A stretch of DNA of 64,000 nt from Streptomyces sp. NRRL S-244 (GTDB lineage Bacteria > Actinomycetota > Actinomycetes > Streptomycetales > Streptomycetaceae): contig NZ_JOCX01000031.1 of NCBI RefSeq assembly GCF_000717915.1, positions 1 through 64,000 on the forward strand, read 5' to 3'. Made by a program: the position numbers and the translations under genes. Shown here in pieces: positions 1 through 7,639 of the stretch (the stretch's first letter is position 1; each line of letters opens with the position of its first letter). The notes under the pieces are model-generated. The model was not told the origin of the DNA. It made no database searches and saw only the letters and a program-made list of their open reading frames with translations.

Positions 1-31
1 GGCCGGGGCGGGGGCCGGGGCGGGGGCCGGG
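1..31. repeat. GC-only short tandem repeat inside the kinase frame
   Basis: About 2.5 copies of a 12-bp unit made of GGGGCC and GGGGCG, encoding alternating Ala-Gly in the sugar kinase frame. It probably encodes a flexible inter-domain segment and may be length-variable. Confidence 0.7.
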
Positions 32-820
32 ACGCCGTACGCCGATCAGGTCTCGGCGTGTCTGGCCAATGCCGACCTCCCGGTGGAGGAGCGGCAGCTC
101 GCGGACGCGATCGGCGCGCGCGGCTGGGGCTCGGCCACCCGGGTGTTCAACGACACCTTCGCGATCCTGCGCGCCGGGCTCTTCGGGGGCGAACCGCCGC
201 GGGGGGTGGCGGTGGTGTGCGGGGCCGGCATCAACTGCGTGGGGATGCGGCCCGACGGGCGCACGGCTCGCTTCCCGGCCCTCGGGCAGATCTCCGGGGA
301 CTGGGGCGGCGGGGGCGGCCTGGCGGCGGAGGCCCTGTGGTGGGCGGCGCGGGCCGAGGACGGGCGTGGCGGCCCGACGGAGCTGGCGGGGGCGCTGCCG
401 GGGCACTTCGGGCTCGGTTCGATGGCCGAGCTGATCGAGGCGCTGCACCTGGGGACCCTGGCGTCCGGGCGGACCCACGAGCTGGTGCCGGTGCTGTTCT
501 CGGTGGCCGCGGCGGGCGATGCGGTGGCCTCGGCGATCGTGGAGCGGCAGGCGGACGAGGTGGTGGCGCTGGCTTCGGTGGCGCTGGCCCGGCTGGACCT
601 GCTGGAGCAGGAGGCTCCGGTGCTGCTCGGCGGCGGTGTCCTCACGGCCGGCCACGAGCAGTTGGACGAGCGGATCGCGGCCGGGCTGGCCCGGCGGGCA
701 CCGCACGCCCGGGTGTCGGTGGTCTCGGCCCCGCCCGTACTGGGTGCGGGACTGCTGGGGCTGGACGCGCTCGGGGCCCTGCCCGAGGCCCATGGAAAAC
801 TCCGTGCCCATTTCGGGTGA
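1..820 (+). CDS. N-acetylglucosamine kinase-like BadF/BadG/BcrA/BcrD ATPase family protein, 5' end missing
   Basis: The reading frame is open from the first bases of the window and ends with TGA at 818-820, so the N-terminal ATPase half lies outside. The visible part has the family pattern: a glycine-rich stretch around VVCGAGINCVG, then ISGDWGGGGG, and near the end APVLLGGGVLTA, which resembles the second phosphate-binding and adenosine region of ASKHA-fold kinases. Members phosphorylate amino sugars such as N-acetylglucosamine in the cytoplasm. The first codons translate as a run of Ala-Gly from a GC-only repeat. A GTG at 83 could be called as a start, but the open frame upstream and the length argue for truncation by the window edge. 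Substrate is inferred from the family only. A 177-bp gap separates it from the sensor operon. Confidence 0.75.
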   Translation, partial: AGAGAGAGAGTPYADQVSACLANADLPVEERQLADAIGARGWGSATRVFNDTFAILRAGLFGGEPPRGVAVVCGAGINCVGMRPDGRTARFPALGQISGDWGGGGGLAAEALWWAARAEDGRGGPTELAGALPGHFGLGSMAELIEALHLGTLASGRTHELVPVLFSVAAAGDAVASAIVERQADEVVALASVALARLDLLEQEAPVLLGGGVLTAGHEQLDERIAAGLARRAPHARVSVVSAPPVLGAGLLGLDALGALPEAHGKLRAHFG

Positions 821-997
821 ACCCGCCCCGGGAGGCCCCGCGTCTGGAACCGTGGCGGCCGTGGAGACGTATTCACGGTGAAGGGGTGGGGTCGGCGCAC
901 ACCGGGGGGATCGCCAAGATCCAGCACCGGGTGCTGTGGTTGACCGCCACTACGGCCATACTGCTGCGGAGCAGTCAGGACCGAGGGGGAGGTCACG

Positions 998-2407
998 GTG
1001 GCCATCACATCACGCGCGCCCGCGCCGGGCGGCGCTGTCGCCGTGCCGCCGCCGGGTCCCCCCGGGGGCCCGCCGCAGGGGCCTCCCCGGCCGGGTACGG
1101 CCTGGGCCGAGGGCGTGGAGCGGCTGCGCGCCGCCGCCACGACCGAGCCCGGCCGGCTGCGGATCATCGGAGCGGTCCTGGCCGCCCTGGTACTGCTGTT
1201 CGGCATGGTGACCGTCTGGCAGATCTCCTCCCGGGTCGGCGCCGCGGACGACGTGGTGGGCCGCAGCCAGCCGCTGAGCGCGGACGCGGCGAGCATCTAC
1301 CGCTCCCTCGCCGATGCCGACACGGCCTCCTCCAGCGGTTTCCTGGCCGGCGGCGACGAGCCGCGCGAGGTCCGCGAGCGGTACGAGAAGGACATCGCCA
1401 ACGCCTCGAAGCTGCTGGTGAACGCGGCCGCCAACACCGGGGCGGACGAGGACTCGCGCAAGCAGATCGCGCTGCTGAGCGAGCAGCTGCCCCGCTACAC
1501 GGGCCTGATCGAGCAGGCCCGCGCCACGAACAAGCAGGGCCTGCCGCTGGGCGGCGCCTATCTGCGGTACGCCAACGAGCAGATGAGCACCCAGCTGCTG
1601 CCCGCCGCGCAGCGGCTGTACGAGGCGGAGACGGGCCGGCTCTACAAGGACTATGACGACGCCCGCTCGCTGCCGCTGGCCTCGCTCGGCGCGGGCCTGC
1701 TCGCGCTCGCCGCGCTGGCGTGGGCGCAGCGCCGCAGCTACCGCCGCACGAACCGGGTCTTCAACCACGGTCTCGTGGCGGCCACGGCCGCCTCGCTGGT
1801 GGTGCTGCTGTGGCTGGCCGTGGGGCACACGGTCGCCCGGTCGGGGCTGGCGGAGGCAAGATCGGACGGGCAGGAGTCGCTGAAAGTGCTCAACGACGCG
1901 CGGATCGCCTCCCTCCAGGCGCGCGCCAGTGAGAACCTGACCCTGATCGCGCGGGGCGCCGTACTGGCCGCGGACAACAAGTCCGACAAGTACGACGTGG
2001 ACTTCACGGCCGAGATGAAGGAACTGGACGCGGGTCTGGCGACGGCGCGGAAGCTGGCCGACGACAGCAGCGGCCGGGAGCCGGTGGCCCGCGCCGAGGA
2101 CGGCGTCAAGGAGTGGAAGCAGCGGCACGCGGCAGCCCGGGAGACCGACTTGCGCGGCGACTACCAGGCCGCTCTGCCCCAGGTCATCGGGGACAAGGAC
2201 CACAAGGACAGCAGCGGGGCCTCGTTCGACACGGTGGACGCGTCCCTGGAGCAGGCAGTGGCCCATGAGCAGAAGGAGTTCACCCGGGCCGCCCGGGGCG
2301 GGCTCGGTGCGCTGGGCGGTTTGGTGACGGGTTCGGCCGCCCTGGCGGTCATCGGCGCGGCGGCGGCACTGCTCGGCATCGGGCGCCGGCTTTCGGAGTA
2401 CAGGTGA
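998..2407 (+). CDS. glnX: GlnX-like four-pass membrane sensor protein
   Basis: Predicted 469-residue integral membrane protein. It has a Pro/Gly-rich cytoplasmic N-terminus (about 1-50) and hydrophobic segments at about 55-76, 229-245, 258-277 and 438-460. These leave two long helical extracytoplasmic loops (about 77-228 and 278-437) rich in Ala, Glu, Lys and Asp. This topology, together with an adjoining GlnH-type binding protein and a PknG-type kinase, matches the mycobacterial GlnX protein, which passes amino-acid binding by GlnH across the membrane to PknG. The GTG start at 998 follows a strong GGGGGAGG ribosome site at 985-992. The stop overlaps the GTG of the next gene, so the two are translationally coupled. 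No kinase or HAMP domain is evident. The assignment rests on topology and gene order rather than a catalytic motif. Confidence 0.72.
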   Translation: MAITSRAPAPGGAVAVPPPGPPGGPPQGPPRPGTAWAEGVERLRAAATTEPGRLRIIGAVLAALVLLFGMVTVWQISSRVGAADDVVGRSQPLSADAASIYRSLADADTASSSGFLAGGDEPREVRERYEKDIANASKLLVNAAANTGADEDSRKQIALLSEQLPRYTGLIEQARATNKQGLPLGGAYLRYANEQMSTQLLPAAQRLYEAETGRLYKDYDDARSLPLASLGAGLLALAALAWAQRRSYRRTNRVFNHGLVAATAASLVVLLWLAVGHTVARSGLAEARSDGQESLKVLNDARIASLQARASENLTLIARGAVLAADNKSDKYDVDFTAEMKELDAGLATARKLADDSSGREPVARAEDGVKEWKQRHAAARETDLRGDYQAALPQVIGDKDHKDSSGASFDTVDASLEQAVAHEQKEFTRAARGGLGALGGLVTGSAALAVIGAAAALLGIGRRLSEYR

Positions 2408-3510
2408 CAGCGATGCGGATACGCGTGAAGTCCCACGGCGAGGGCCCCGACGAGGGCCGGGGCGGCGGAGCACCCGGTGCGGATGGGGTGCCCGGCCCGG
2501 TGCACCGCGCCTCCGGGCCGCGGCGCGTGGCGGCGCGGCTGCGCGGCTGGGGCGGGGTGAGCGCGATGGCCGCCGCCTGCGCGGTGACGGCCGCGGCCGT
2601 CCTGTTGCCGCTGGCCCAGGCGGCCCCGGAGAGCGGCCACCCCGGCGTGGTCCGCGAACCCGCCGCGATGGCGGCCGCCCCGGCCCCCTGGTCGCTCACC
2701 GACACCTGCCAGGACCCGGAGGCCAGCCTGCGCCCGAACGGCGTGGACGGGCCGGCCATCGAGCGGATCCGCAAGGCGGGCAAACTCGTCGCGGGCGTGG
2801 ATCAGAACAGCTTCAAGTGGGGCTACCGCAACCCGGTCGACGGCCGCCTCGACGGGTTCGACATCGCCCTGGTCAAGGCCATCGCGAAGGACATCCTGGG
2901 CGACGAGAACGCGGTCATCTACCGGGCCATCCCCACCAGCCAGCGCGTCCCCGCGCTCCAGGACGGCCGCGTCGACGTCGTCGTACGGACCATGACGATC
3001 AACTGCAAGCGGCTGGAGGACGTCGCCTTCTCGACGGCGTACTTCGAGGCCGGGCAGCAGGTCCTGGCCCCCAAGGGCTCCCCGATCACCGGGTACGACG
3101 CCTCGCTGAAGGACCGACGGATCTGCACCGCGGCCGGCTCCACGGCCGAGGCGGCGCTCAAGGCCCAGCCGTACGGCTCGGTGCCGGTCAGCGTGCCCAA
3201 CCAGCTCGACTGCCTGGTCCGGCTCCAGCTGGGCGAGGTGGACGGCATCATCACGGACAACGCGCTCGCGGCCGGCCAGGCCGCGCAGGACCCGTCGGTG
3301 CGCCTCGTCGGCTCCCCGTTCACCAGGGAGTTCTACGGGGTGGCCATGAACAAGGACGCCTCCGACCTGGTGCGCCGGGTCAACAAGGTGCTGGAGAACT
3401 ACCGCGCCGGCGGTGACAACAGCCCCTGGATGCAGGCGTACGTGACGCACCTCAAGCCCGTTCTGCCCGGTGTGGCCGGACCGCCCGCGCCGAAGTACCG
3501 GGACGGCTGA
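2404..3510 (+). CDS. glnH: GlnH-like extracytoplasmic glutamate/amino-acid-binding protein (SBP_bac_3 family)
   Basis: Predicted 368-residue protein. About 48 hydrophilic residues precede one hydrophobic segment (about 50-72, ending LAQA), then a periplasmic-binding-protein family 3 domain. The domain shows the usual landmarks: IRKAGKLVAGVDQN, LDGFDIALVKAIA, DVVVRTMTINCKRLEDVAFS, and GEVDGIITDNALA. In mycobacteria GlnH binds Asp, Glu or Asn outside the membrane and signals through GlnX to PknG. There is no permease or ATPase nearby, which favours sensing over transport. The start GTG overlaps the preceding stop (GTGA), and an ATG lies nine bases further on. No lipobox cysteine follows the hydrophobic segment, so it is probably secreted or signal-anchored and not a lipoprotein, unlike the mycobacterial protein. 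Confidence 0.82.
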   Translation: MTAMRIRVKSHGEGPDEGRGGGAPGADGVPGPVHRASGPRRVAARLRGWGGVSAMAAACAVTAAAVLLPLAQAAPESGHPGVVREPAAMAAAPAPWSLTDTCQDPEASLRPNGVDGPAIERIRKAGKLVAGVDQNSFKWGYRNPVDGRLDGFDIALVKAIAKDILGDENAVIYRAIPTSQRVPALQDGRVDVVVRTMTINCKRLEDVAFSTAYFEAGQQVLAPKGSPITGYDASLKDRRICTAAGSTAEAALKAQPYGSVPVSVPNQLDCLVRLQLGEVDGIITDNALAAGQAAQDPSVRLVGSPFTREFYGVAMNKDASDLVRRVNKVLENYRAGGDNSPWMQAYVTHLKPVLPGVAGPPAPKYRDG

Positions 3511-3515
3511 GACAG

Positions 3516-4850
3516 GTGGCAGAGTCGGAGCCCGATGTCAGGGAAGCGGAGGCGGGGCTTGTGGAGGCGCAGTCGGCAGTGATGGACCGGGACGACGTCG
3601 ACCGCGCCCTGGCCCGGCTCGGCGCGGAGCACGAGGCCGTCGAGACCTCGCTGCTCGCCCTCCAGGACCACGCCGGGCGCCGGCTGCTGGAAGGGGCCGG
3701 GCTGACCGGCGTCACGAAGGAGCGGTGGGCCGCGGCCGACGCCGCCATCACCCGGCTGTGGACGTACTTCGACGCCTACAGCGGGGCGCTGGGCGCCGCC
3801 CGGGAGATCCGCGAGCGGCGCCGCTGGCCCGGCCGCGAGGAGCTGATCGAGCTCACCGAGCGGCTGCGCGGGCCCGGGGTGCTGATCGCCGGGGCCGGGG
3901 CGGAGGGCGTGGCGCTGGCGGAGCGGCTCTCGCTCGCCGAGCTGGTGTCGCGGATGAACGAGCTGTACGCGGGCTCGCTGGACGTGGTGGTGGCCGCCGA
4001 CTCGGTGTGGTCGGCGCTGCCCGCCCGCATCGACCTGCTCGCGGCGGAGCTGCACCGTACGCGCTCGCTGGCCCACTCGGTGGGGGTCCGCCCGGGCGAA
4101 CACCCCTCGGGCGACGACCTGGAGGCGATCACCGCCGAGCTGACCGGGCTGCGGGAGCAGGTGATCGCGGACCCGCTGGCGTTCTGGCAGCCGGTGGCGG
4201 GGAGTTCCGCGCCCGGCGGCGGCCGTCCGGACACCACCCGGTACGACCGGGCCGCGGTCGCGCTGGAGGACGTACGGCGGGAGATCGAGGCGGTCCTGGC
4301 CGTACGGCAGGACGCCGAGCAGCGGCTGATCAGCCTGCGGGACGTGCTCTCGCGGGCGGACCGGACCCTGGCGGAGGCGCGGACGGCGCGCGGCGAGGTG
4401 CTGGCGAAGATCGCGGCGTCGGAGGTGCCCGTGGTGAGCGGGCCGCCGACGGCGCTCCAGGAGCAGCTGGCGGCGGCGGCCGAGCACCGCCGCCAGGCGC
4501 GCTGGCACCGGCTCTCCCCGCTGCTGGAATCGCTGGAAGAGCGGGCCGAGGAGGAACTGCGCAGGGCCCGCGAATCGTTGACGGCGGTGACGGCGCCCTT
4601 GGCGGTACGGGCGGAACTGCGCGGGCGGTTGGACGCGTACAAGGCGAAGGTGGCCCGGCACGGCATGGCGGAGGACCCCCTCCTGATCGAGCGGTACGAC
4701 ACGGCCCGGCGGATGCTGTGGAGCGCGCCCTGCGACCTGCGGGCCGCCGAGCAGGCCGTGCTGCGCTACCAGCAGGCGACGGCCGAGTCACTGGCACCGC
4801 CGCAGCCGCAGTACCGGCCCGAGGGGCCGGGGAAGGAGGAGGACGCATGA
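3516..4850 (+). CDS. Unrecognised helical/coiled-coil protein between glnH and pknG
   Basis: Predicted 444-residue soluble protein of unknown function. It is dominated by charged heptad-like stretches rich in Ala, Arg, Glu and Leu. Examples lie around residues 275-320 (repeated RREIEAVLAVRQDAEQRL-like helices) and 325-375 (EERAEEELRRARESL). No catalytic motif, signal peptide or membrane segment was seen. It starts with GTG five bases after the glnH stop and its TGA overlaps the pknG ATG, so it is co-translated between the binding protein and the kinase. That position suggests an adaptor or scaffold linking the membrane complex and the kinase. This is inference only; the family was not recognised. 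Confidence 0.75.
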   Translation: MAESEPDVREAEAGLVEAQSAVMDRDDVDRALARLGAEHEAVETSLLALQDHAGRRLLEGAGLTGVTKERWAAADAAITRLWTYFDAYSGALGAAREIRERRRWPGREELIELTERLRGPGVLIAGAGAEGVALAERLSLAELVSRMNELYAGSLDVVVAADSVWSALPARIDLLAAELHRTRSLAHSVGVRPGEHPSGDDLEAITAELTGLREQVIADPLAFWQPVAGSSAPGGGRPDTTRYDRAAVALEDVRREIEAVLAVRQDAEQRLISLRDVLSRADRTLAEARTARGEVLAKIAASEVPVVSGPPTALQEQLAAAAEHRRQARWHRLSPLLESLEERAEEELRRARESLTAVTAPLAVRAELRGRLDAYKAKVARHGMAEDPLLIERYDTARRMLWSAPCDLRAAEQAVLRYQQATAESLAPPQPQYRPEGPGKEEDA

Positions 4851-7639
4851 GTCTGGTCGGAACCGCGTGCGTCCGCCCCGGCTGCCCGGGGTCGTACGAG
4901 GACATGGGCGACGGCGAGCTGTACTGCGACACCTGCGGTCTGGCGCCGATCGGCGCCGTCGCGGCGGGCGCGGAGGAGCTGGTCTCGCCGCCGACGGGGA
5001 TGACGAGCGCGGCCCGGTACCCCGACGCACAGGGGTCACAGGGTTCGCACGGCTCGGCCCGGTCCGGCCGCTCGGGGTCGACGTCGGCCTCGGCGCGCTC
5101 CTCACGGTCCTCGCGCTCCTCGTCCTCGCGCCGCTCGGTGTCGGGCCGGCTCTCCCGCTCCCTGCCGGGCGCCGCGTCCAGCCGCTCGGTGTCGGTGCGC
5201 AGTTCGGGCTCGGCTTCCGGGCCCTCGGGGCGCAGCCGGCTGGGCGCCGGGCTGGTCAACATCCCGGAGGTGCCGCGTCCGGACCCCTCGGCGGCGGTGC
5301 TGGAGAACCCGGAGGTGCCCGAGCGCAAGCGGTTCTGCTCGCGCTCGGACTGCGGGGCTCCGGTGGGCCGCTCCCGCGGCGACCGGCCGGGCCGGACCGA
5401 GGGCTTCTGCACCAAGTGCGGGCACCCGTACTCCTTCGTGCCCAAGCTGCGCGCGGGGGAGGTCGTCCACGGCCAGTACGAGGTGGCGGGCTGCCTGGCG
5501 CACGGCGGCCTCGGCTGGGTGTACCTGGCGGTGGACCGGGCCGTCTCGGACCGGTGGGTGGTGCTCAAGGGCCTGCTGGACACCGGGGACCAGGACGCGA
5601 TGGCCGCGGCGATCTCGGAGCGGCGCTTCCTCGCGGAGATCGAGCACTCCAACATCGTGCGGATCTACAACTTCGTGGAGCACCTGGACCAGCGGACGGG
5701 TTCGCTGGACGGGTACATCGTCATGGAGTACGTCGGCGGCAAATCGCTGAAGGAGATAGCGAACGAGCGGCGGCGGCCGGACGGCCGGCGCGATCCGCTG
5801 CCGGTGGAGCAGGCCTGCGCGTACGGGATCGAGGCGCTGGAGGCGCTCGGGCACCTGCACAGCAGAAACCTCCTGTACTGCGACTTCAAGGTCGACAACG
5901 CGATCCAGCAGCAGGACCAGCTGAAGCTGATCGACATGGGCGCGGTGCGCCGGATGGACGACGAGGAGTCGGCCATCTACGGCACGGTGGGCTACCAGGC
6001 GCCGGAGGTGGCCGAGCTCGGCCCCTCGGTCGCCTCCGACCTGTACACGGTGGCGCGGACGCTGGCCGTCCTGACCTTCGACTTCCAGGGCTACACGAAC
6101 GTGTTCGTGGACTCGCTGCCGGACCCGGAGCACATCGAGGTGTTCGGGCGGTACGAGTCCTTCTACCGGCTGCTGGTCCGGGCGACGGATCCGGATCCGG
6201 GCCGGCGGTTCTCGTCCGCGCAGGAGATGGCGGACCAGCTGACGGGCGTGCTGCGGGAGGTCGTCGCGCTGCAGACGGGCCGGCCGCGGCCGCAGCTCTC
6301 CACGCTCTTCGGGCCGGAGCTGCGGGTTCCGGACACCCGGCTGTTCGCCGACGTGGCCGGGGCCGAGGTGTCCCGGCTGGGGGCGCGGGCGGTGTCGGAG
6401 CCGGCGGCGGGCGGCCGGCGGCTCGGCCGTCGGACCGGGCTGTCGGCGATCCGGCGGGCGCCGGGTTCCGTTCCGGCTTCGGGTTCGGGTGCGGCTTCGG
6501 CTTCGGGTTCGGCTTCGGCTTCGGCGGCGGGTTCGGGTGCGGCGGTGGCCCCGGGGACGGCGGCCCTCCCGGCGCCGCTCGGGACCACGGCGACGCACCG
6601 GGTCGGCGGGCCGGCCGGAGCCGTCCCGGCGGCGCGCCGGGCCCCGGAGCAGGCCGGCCGGCATGCGGCCCCGGTGGCGGCGCCCCTGCCCGGGCCGGGC
6701 GTGCGCGCCACCGAACTGGCTGCGCTGGAGGCCCGGGACATGGCGCTGGCCCTGCCGGTGCCGCTGGTGGACTCGGGCGACCCCAACGCCGGCTTCCTGG
6801 CCGGACTGCTGGCCTCCGCACCGGGTGACCTGCTGGGCGCCCTGCGCTCGGCGCCCGCCGACTCGGCCGAGCTGCGGCTGCGCGAGCTGCGGGCCCGGCT
6901 GGAGCTCGGCGAGCTCGCCGCGGCCGGAGCCTCGCTGGCCGATCTGGAAGGCCGGCATCCGGACGACTGGCGGGTGGTGTGGGCGCGCGGGATCGCCTCG
7001 CTGGCCACCGGCGAGGACGAGATGGCGGCCCTGTCCTTCGACGCCATCTACGACGCCTTCCCGGGCGAGCCCGCGCCGAAGCTGGCGCTGGGCCTGTGCG
7101 CGGAGATCCTGGGGCAGTTGGACAACGCCGCCGAGTACTACCGGCTGGTGTGGAGCACCGACCCGGGGTTCGTGAGCGCCGCCTTCGGGCTGGCCCGCGT
7201 TCAGCTCGCCGCGGGCGACCGGTCCGGGGCGGTGCACACGCTGGAGTCCGTGCCCGAGGCATCGATCCACTACACCGCCGCACGGGTGGCGGCGGTACGG
7301 GCACGCCTGCGCGACCGGTCTCCCGAGGAGGCTCTGCTTCCGGATCTGGCGGCCGCTGCCGCGCAGGTGGAGGCCCTGGAGCGGTTCGGCCTGGACGCGG
7401 TGCGGCACGAACGGCTGTCGACCGAGGTTCTGGGCTCGGCCCTGGACTGGGTACTGTCGGGTAGCCGGGGTTCCGACCCCGGTCGGACCTCGCTGCTCGG
7501 CAGTCAACTGGACGAGCAGGGCCTGCGCTTCGGCCTGGAGCGCTCGTACCGCGTCCTCGCGCGGCTGGCGCAGCGGGGCGAGGACAGGATCGAACTGGTG
7601 GAGCGGGCAAACCGTTTCCGTCCCCGGACGTGGGTGTGA
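4847..7639 (+). CDS. pknG: PknG-type Ser/Thr protein kinase with zinc ribbon, Ser/Arg-rich tail, rubredoxin-like motif and TPR domain
   Basis: Predicted 930-residue cytoplasmic kinase. Order of parts: a zinc ribbon (Cys8, Cys13, Cys27, Cys30); a disordered Ser/Arg-rich stretch (about 62-131); a rubredoxin-like Cys4 (Cys164, Cys169, Cys188, Cys191); and the kinase domain from about residue 205. Lys241 is the likely ATP lysine, Asp346 with Asn351 the catalytic loop (YCDFKVDN), and Asp363 the DMG in place of DFG. A low-complexity Ala/Ser/Gly linker (about 535-575) leads to a TPR-like C-terminal half. Rubredoxin-kinase-TPR order is diagnostic of PknG, which in mycobacteria phosphorylates FHA protein GarA to control glutamate metabolism. 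The ATG overlaps the preceding TGA. An upstream in-frame extension to 3470 is discarded because it runs antiparallel to no motif and through the coupled gene. The PP2C gene starts one base after the stop codon. Confidence 0.93.
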   Translation: MSLVGTACVRPGCPGSYEDMGDGELYCDTCGLAPIGAVAAGAEELVSPPTGMTSAARYPDAQGSQGSHGSARSGRSGSTSASARSSRSSRSSSSRRSVSGRLSRSLPGAASSRSVSVRSSGSASGPSGRSRLGAGLVNIPEVPRPDPSAAVLENPEVPERKRFCSRSDCGAPVGRSRGDRPGRTEGFCTKCGHPYSFVPKLRAGEVVHGQYEVAGCLAHGGLGWVYLAVDRAVSDRWVVLKGLLDTGDQDAMAAAISERRFLAEIEHSNIVRIYNFVEHLDQRTGSLDGYIVMEYVGGKSLKEIANERRRPDGRRDPLPVEQACAYGIEALEALGHLHSRNLLYCDFKVDNAIQQQDQLKLIDMGAVRRMDDEESAIYGTVGYQAPEVAELGPSVASDLYTVARTLAVLTFDFQGYTNVFVDSLPDPEHIEVFGRYESFYRLLVRATDPDPGRRFSSAQEMADQLTGVLREVVALQTGRPRPQLSTLFGPELRVPDTRLFADVAGAEVSRLGARAVSEPAAGGRRLGRRTGLSAIRRAPGSVPASGSGAASASGSASASAAGSGAAVAPGTAALPAPLGTTATHRVGGPAGAVPAARRAPEQAGRHAAPVAAPLPGPGVRATELAALEARDMALALPVPLVDSGDPNAGFLAGLLASAPGDLLGALRSAPADSAELRLRELRARLELGELAAAGASLADLEGRHPDDWRVVWARGIASLATGEDEMAALSFDAIYDAFPGEPAPKLALGLCAEILGQLDNAAEYYRLVWSTDPGFVSAAFGLARVQLAAGDRSGAVHTLESVPEASIHYTAARVAAVRARLRDRSPEEALLPDLAAAAAQVEALERFGLDAVRHERLSTEVLGSALDWVLSGSRGSDPGRTSLLGSQLDEQGLRFGLERSYRVLARLAQRGEDRIELVERANRFRPRTWV
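6471..6545. repeat. Imperfect GGTTCG/GGCTTC hexamer repeats in the pknG linker
   Basis: A run of imperfect six-base units (GGCTTC, GGTTCG, GGTGCG) encoding Ala/Ser/Gly between kinase and TPR domains. The frame is kept, so length change here would alter only linker length. Confidence 0.75.

Noticed and set aside
940..965. TTGACC element upstream of the glnX-like gene as a sigma-70 promoter
   Set aside because: No matching -10 at 16-18 bases; the only TA-containing hexamer is 11 bases away.
3470..4846. In-frame upstream extension of pknG
   Set aside because: It overlaps the coupled helical gene in another frame and its translation is Arg/Gly/Ala noise. The zinc ribbon starts at the ATGA-coupled start.
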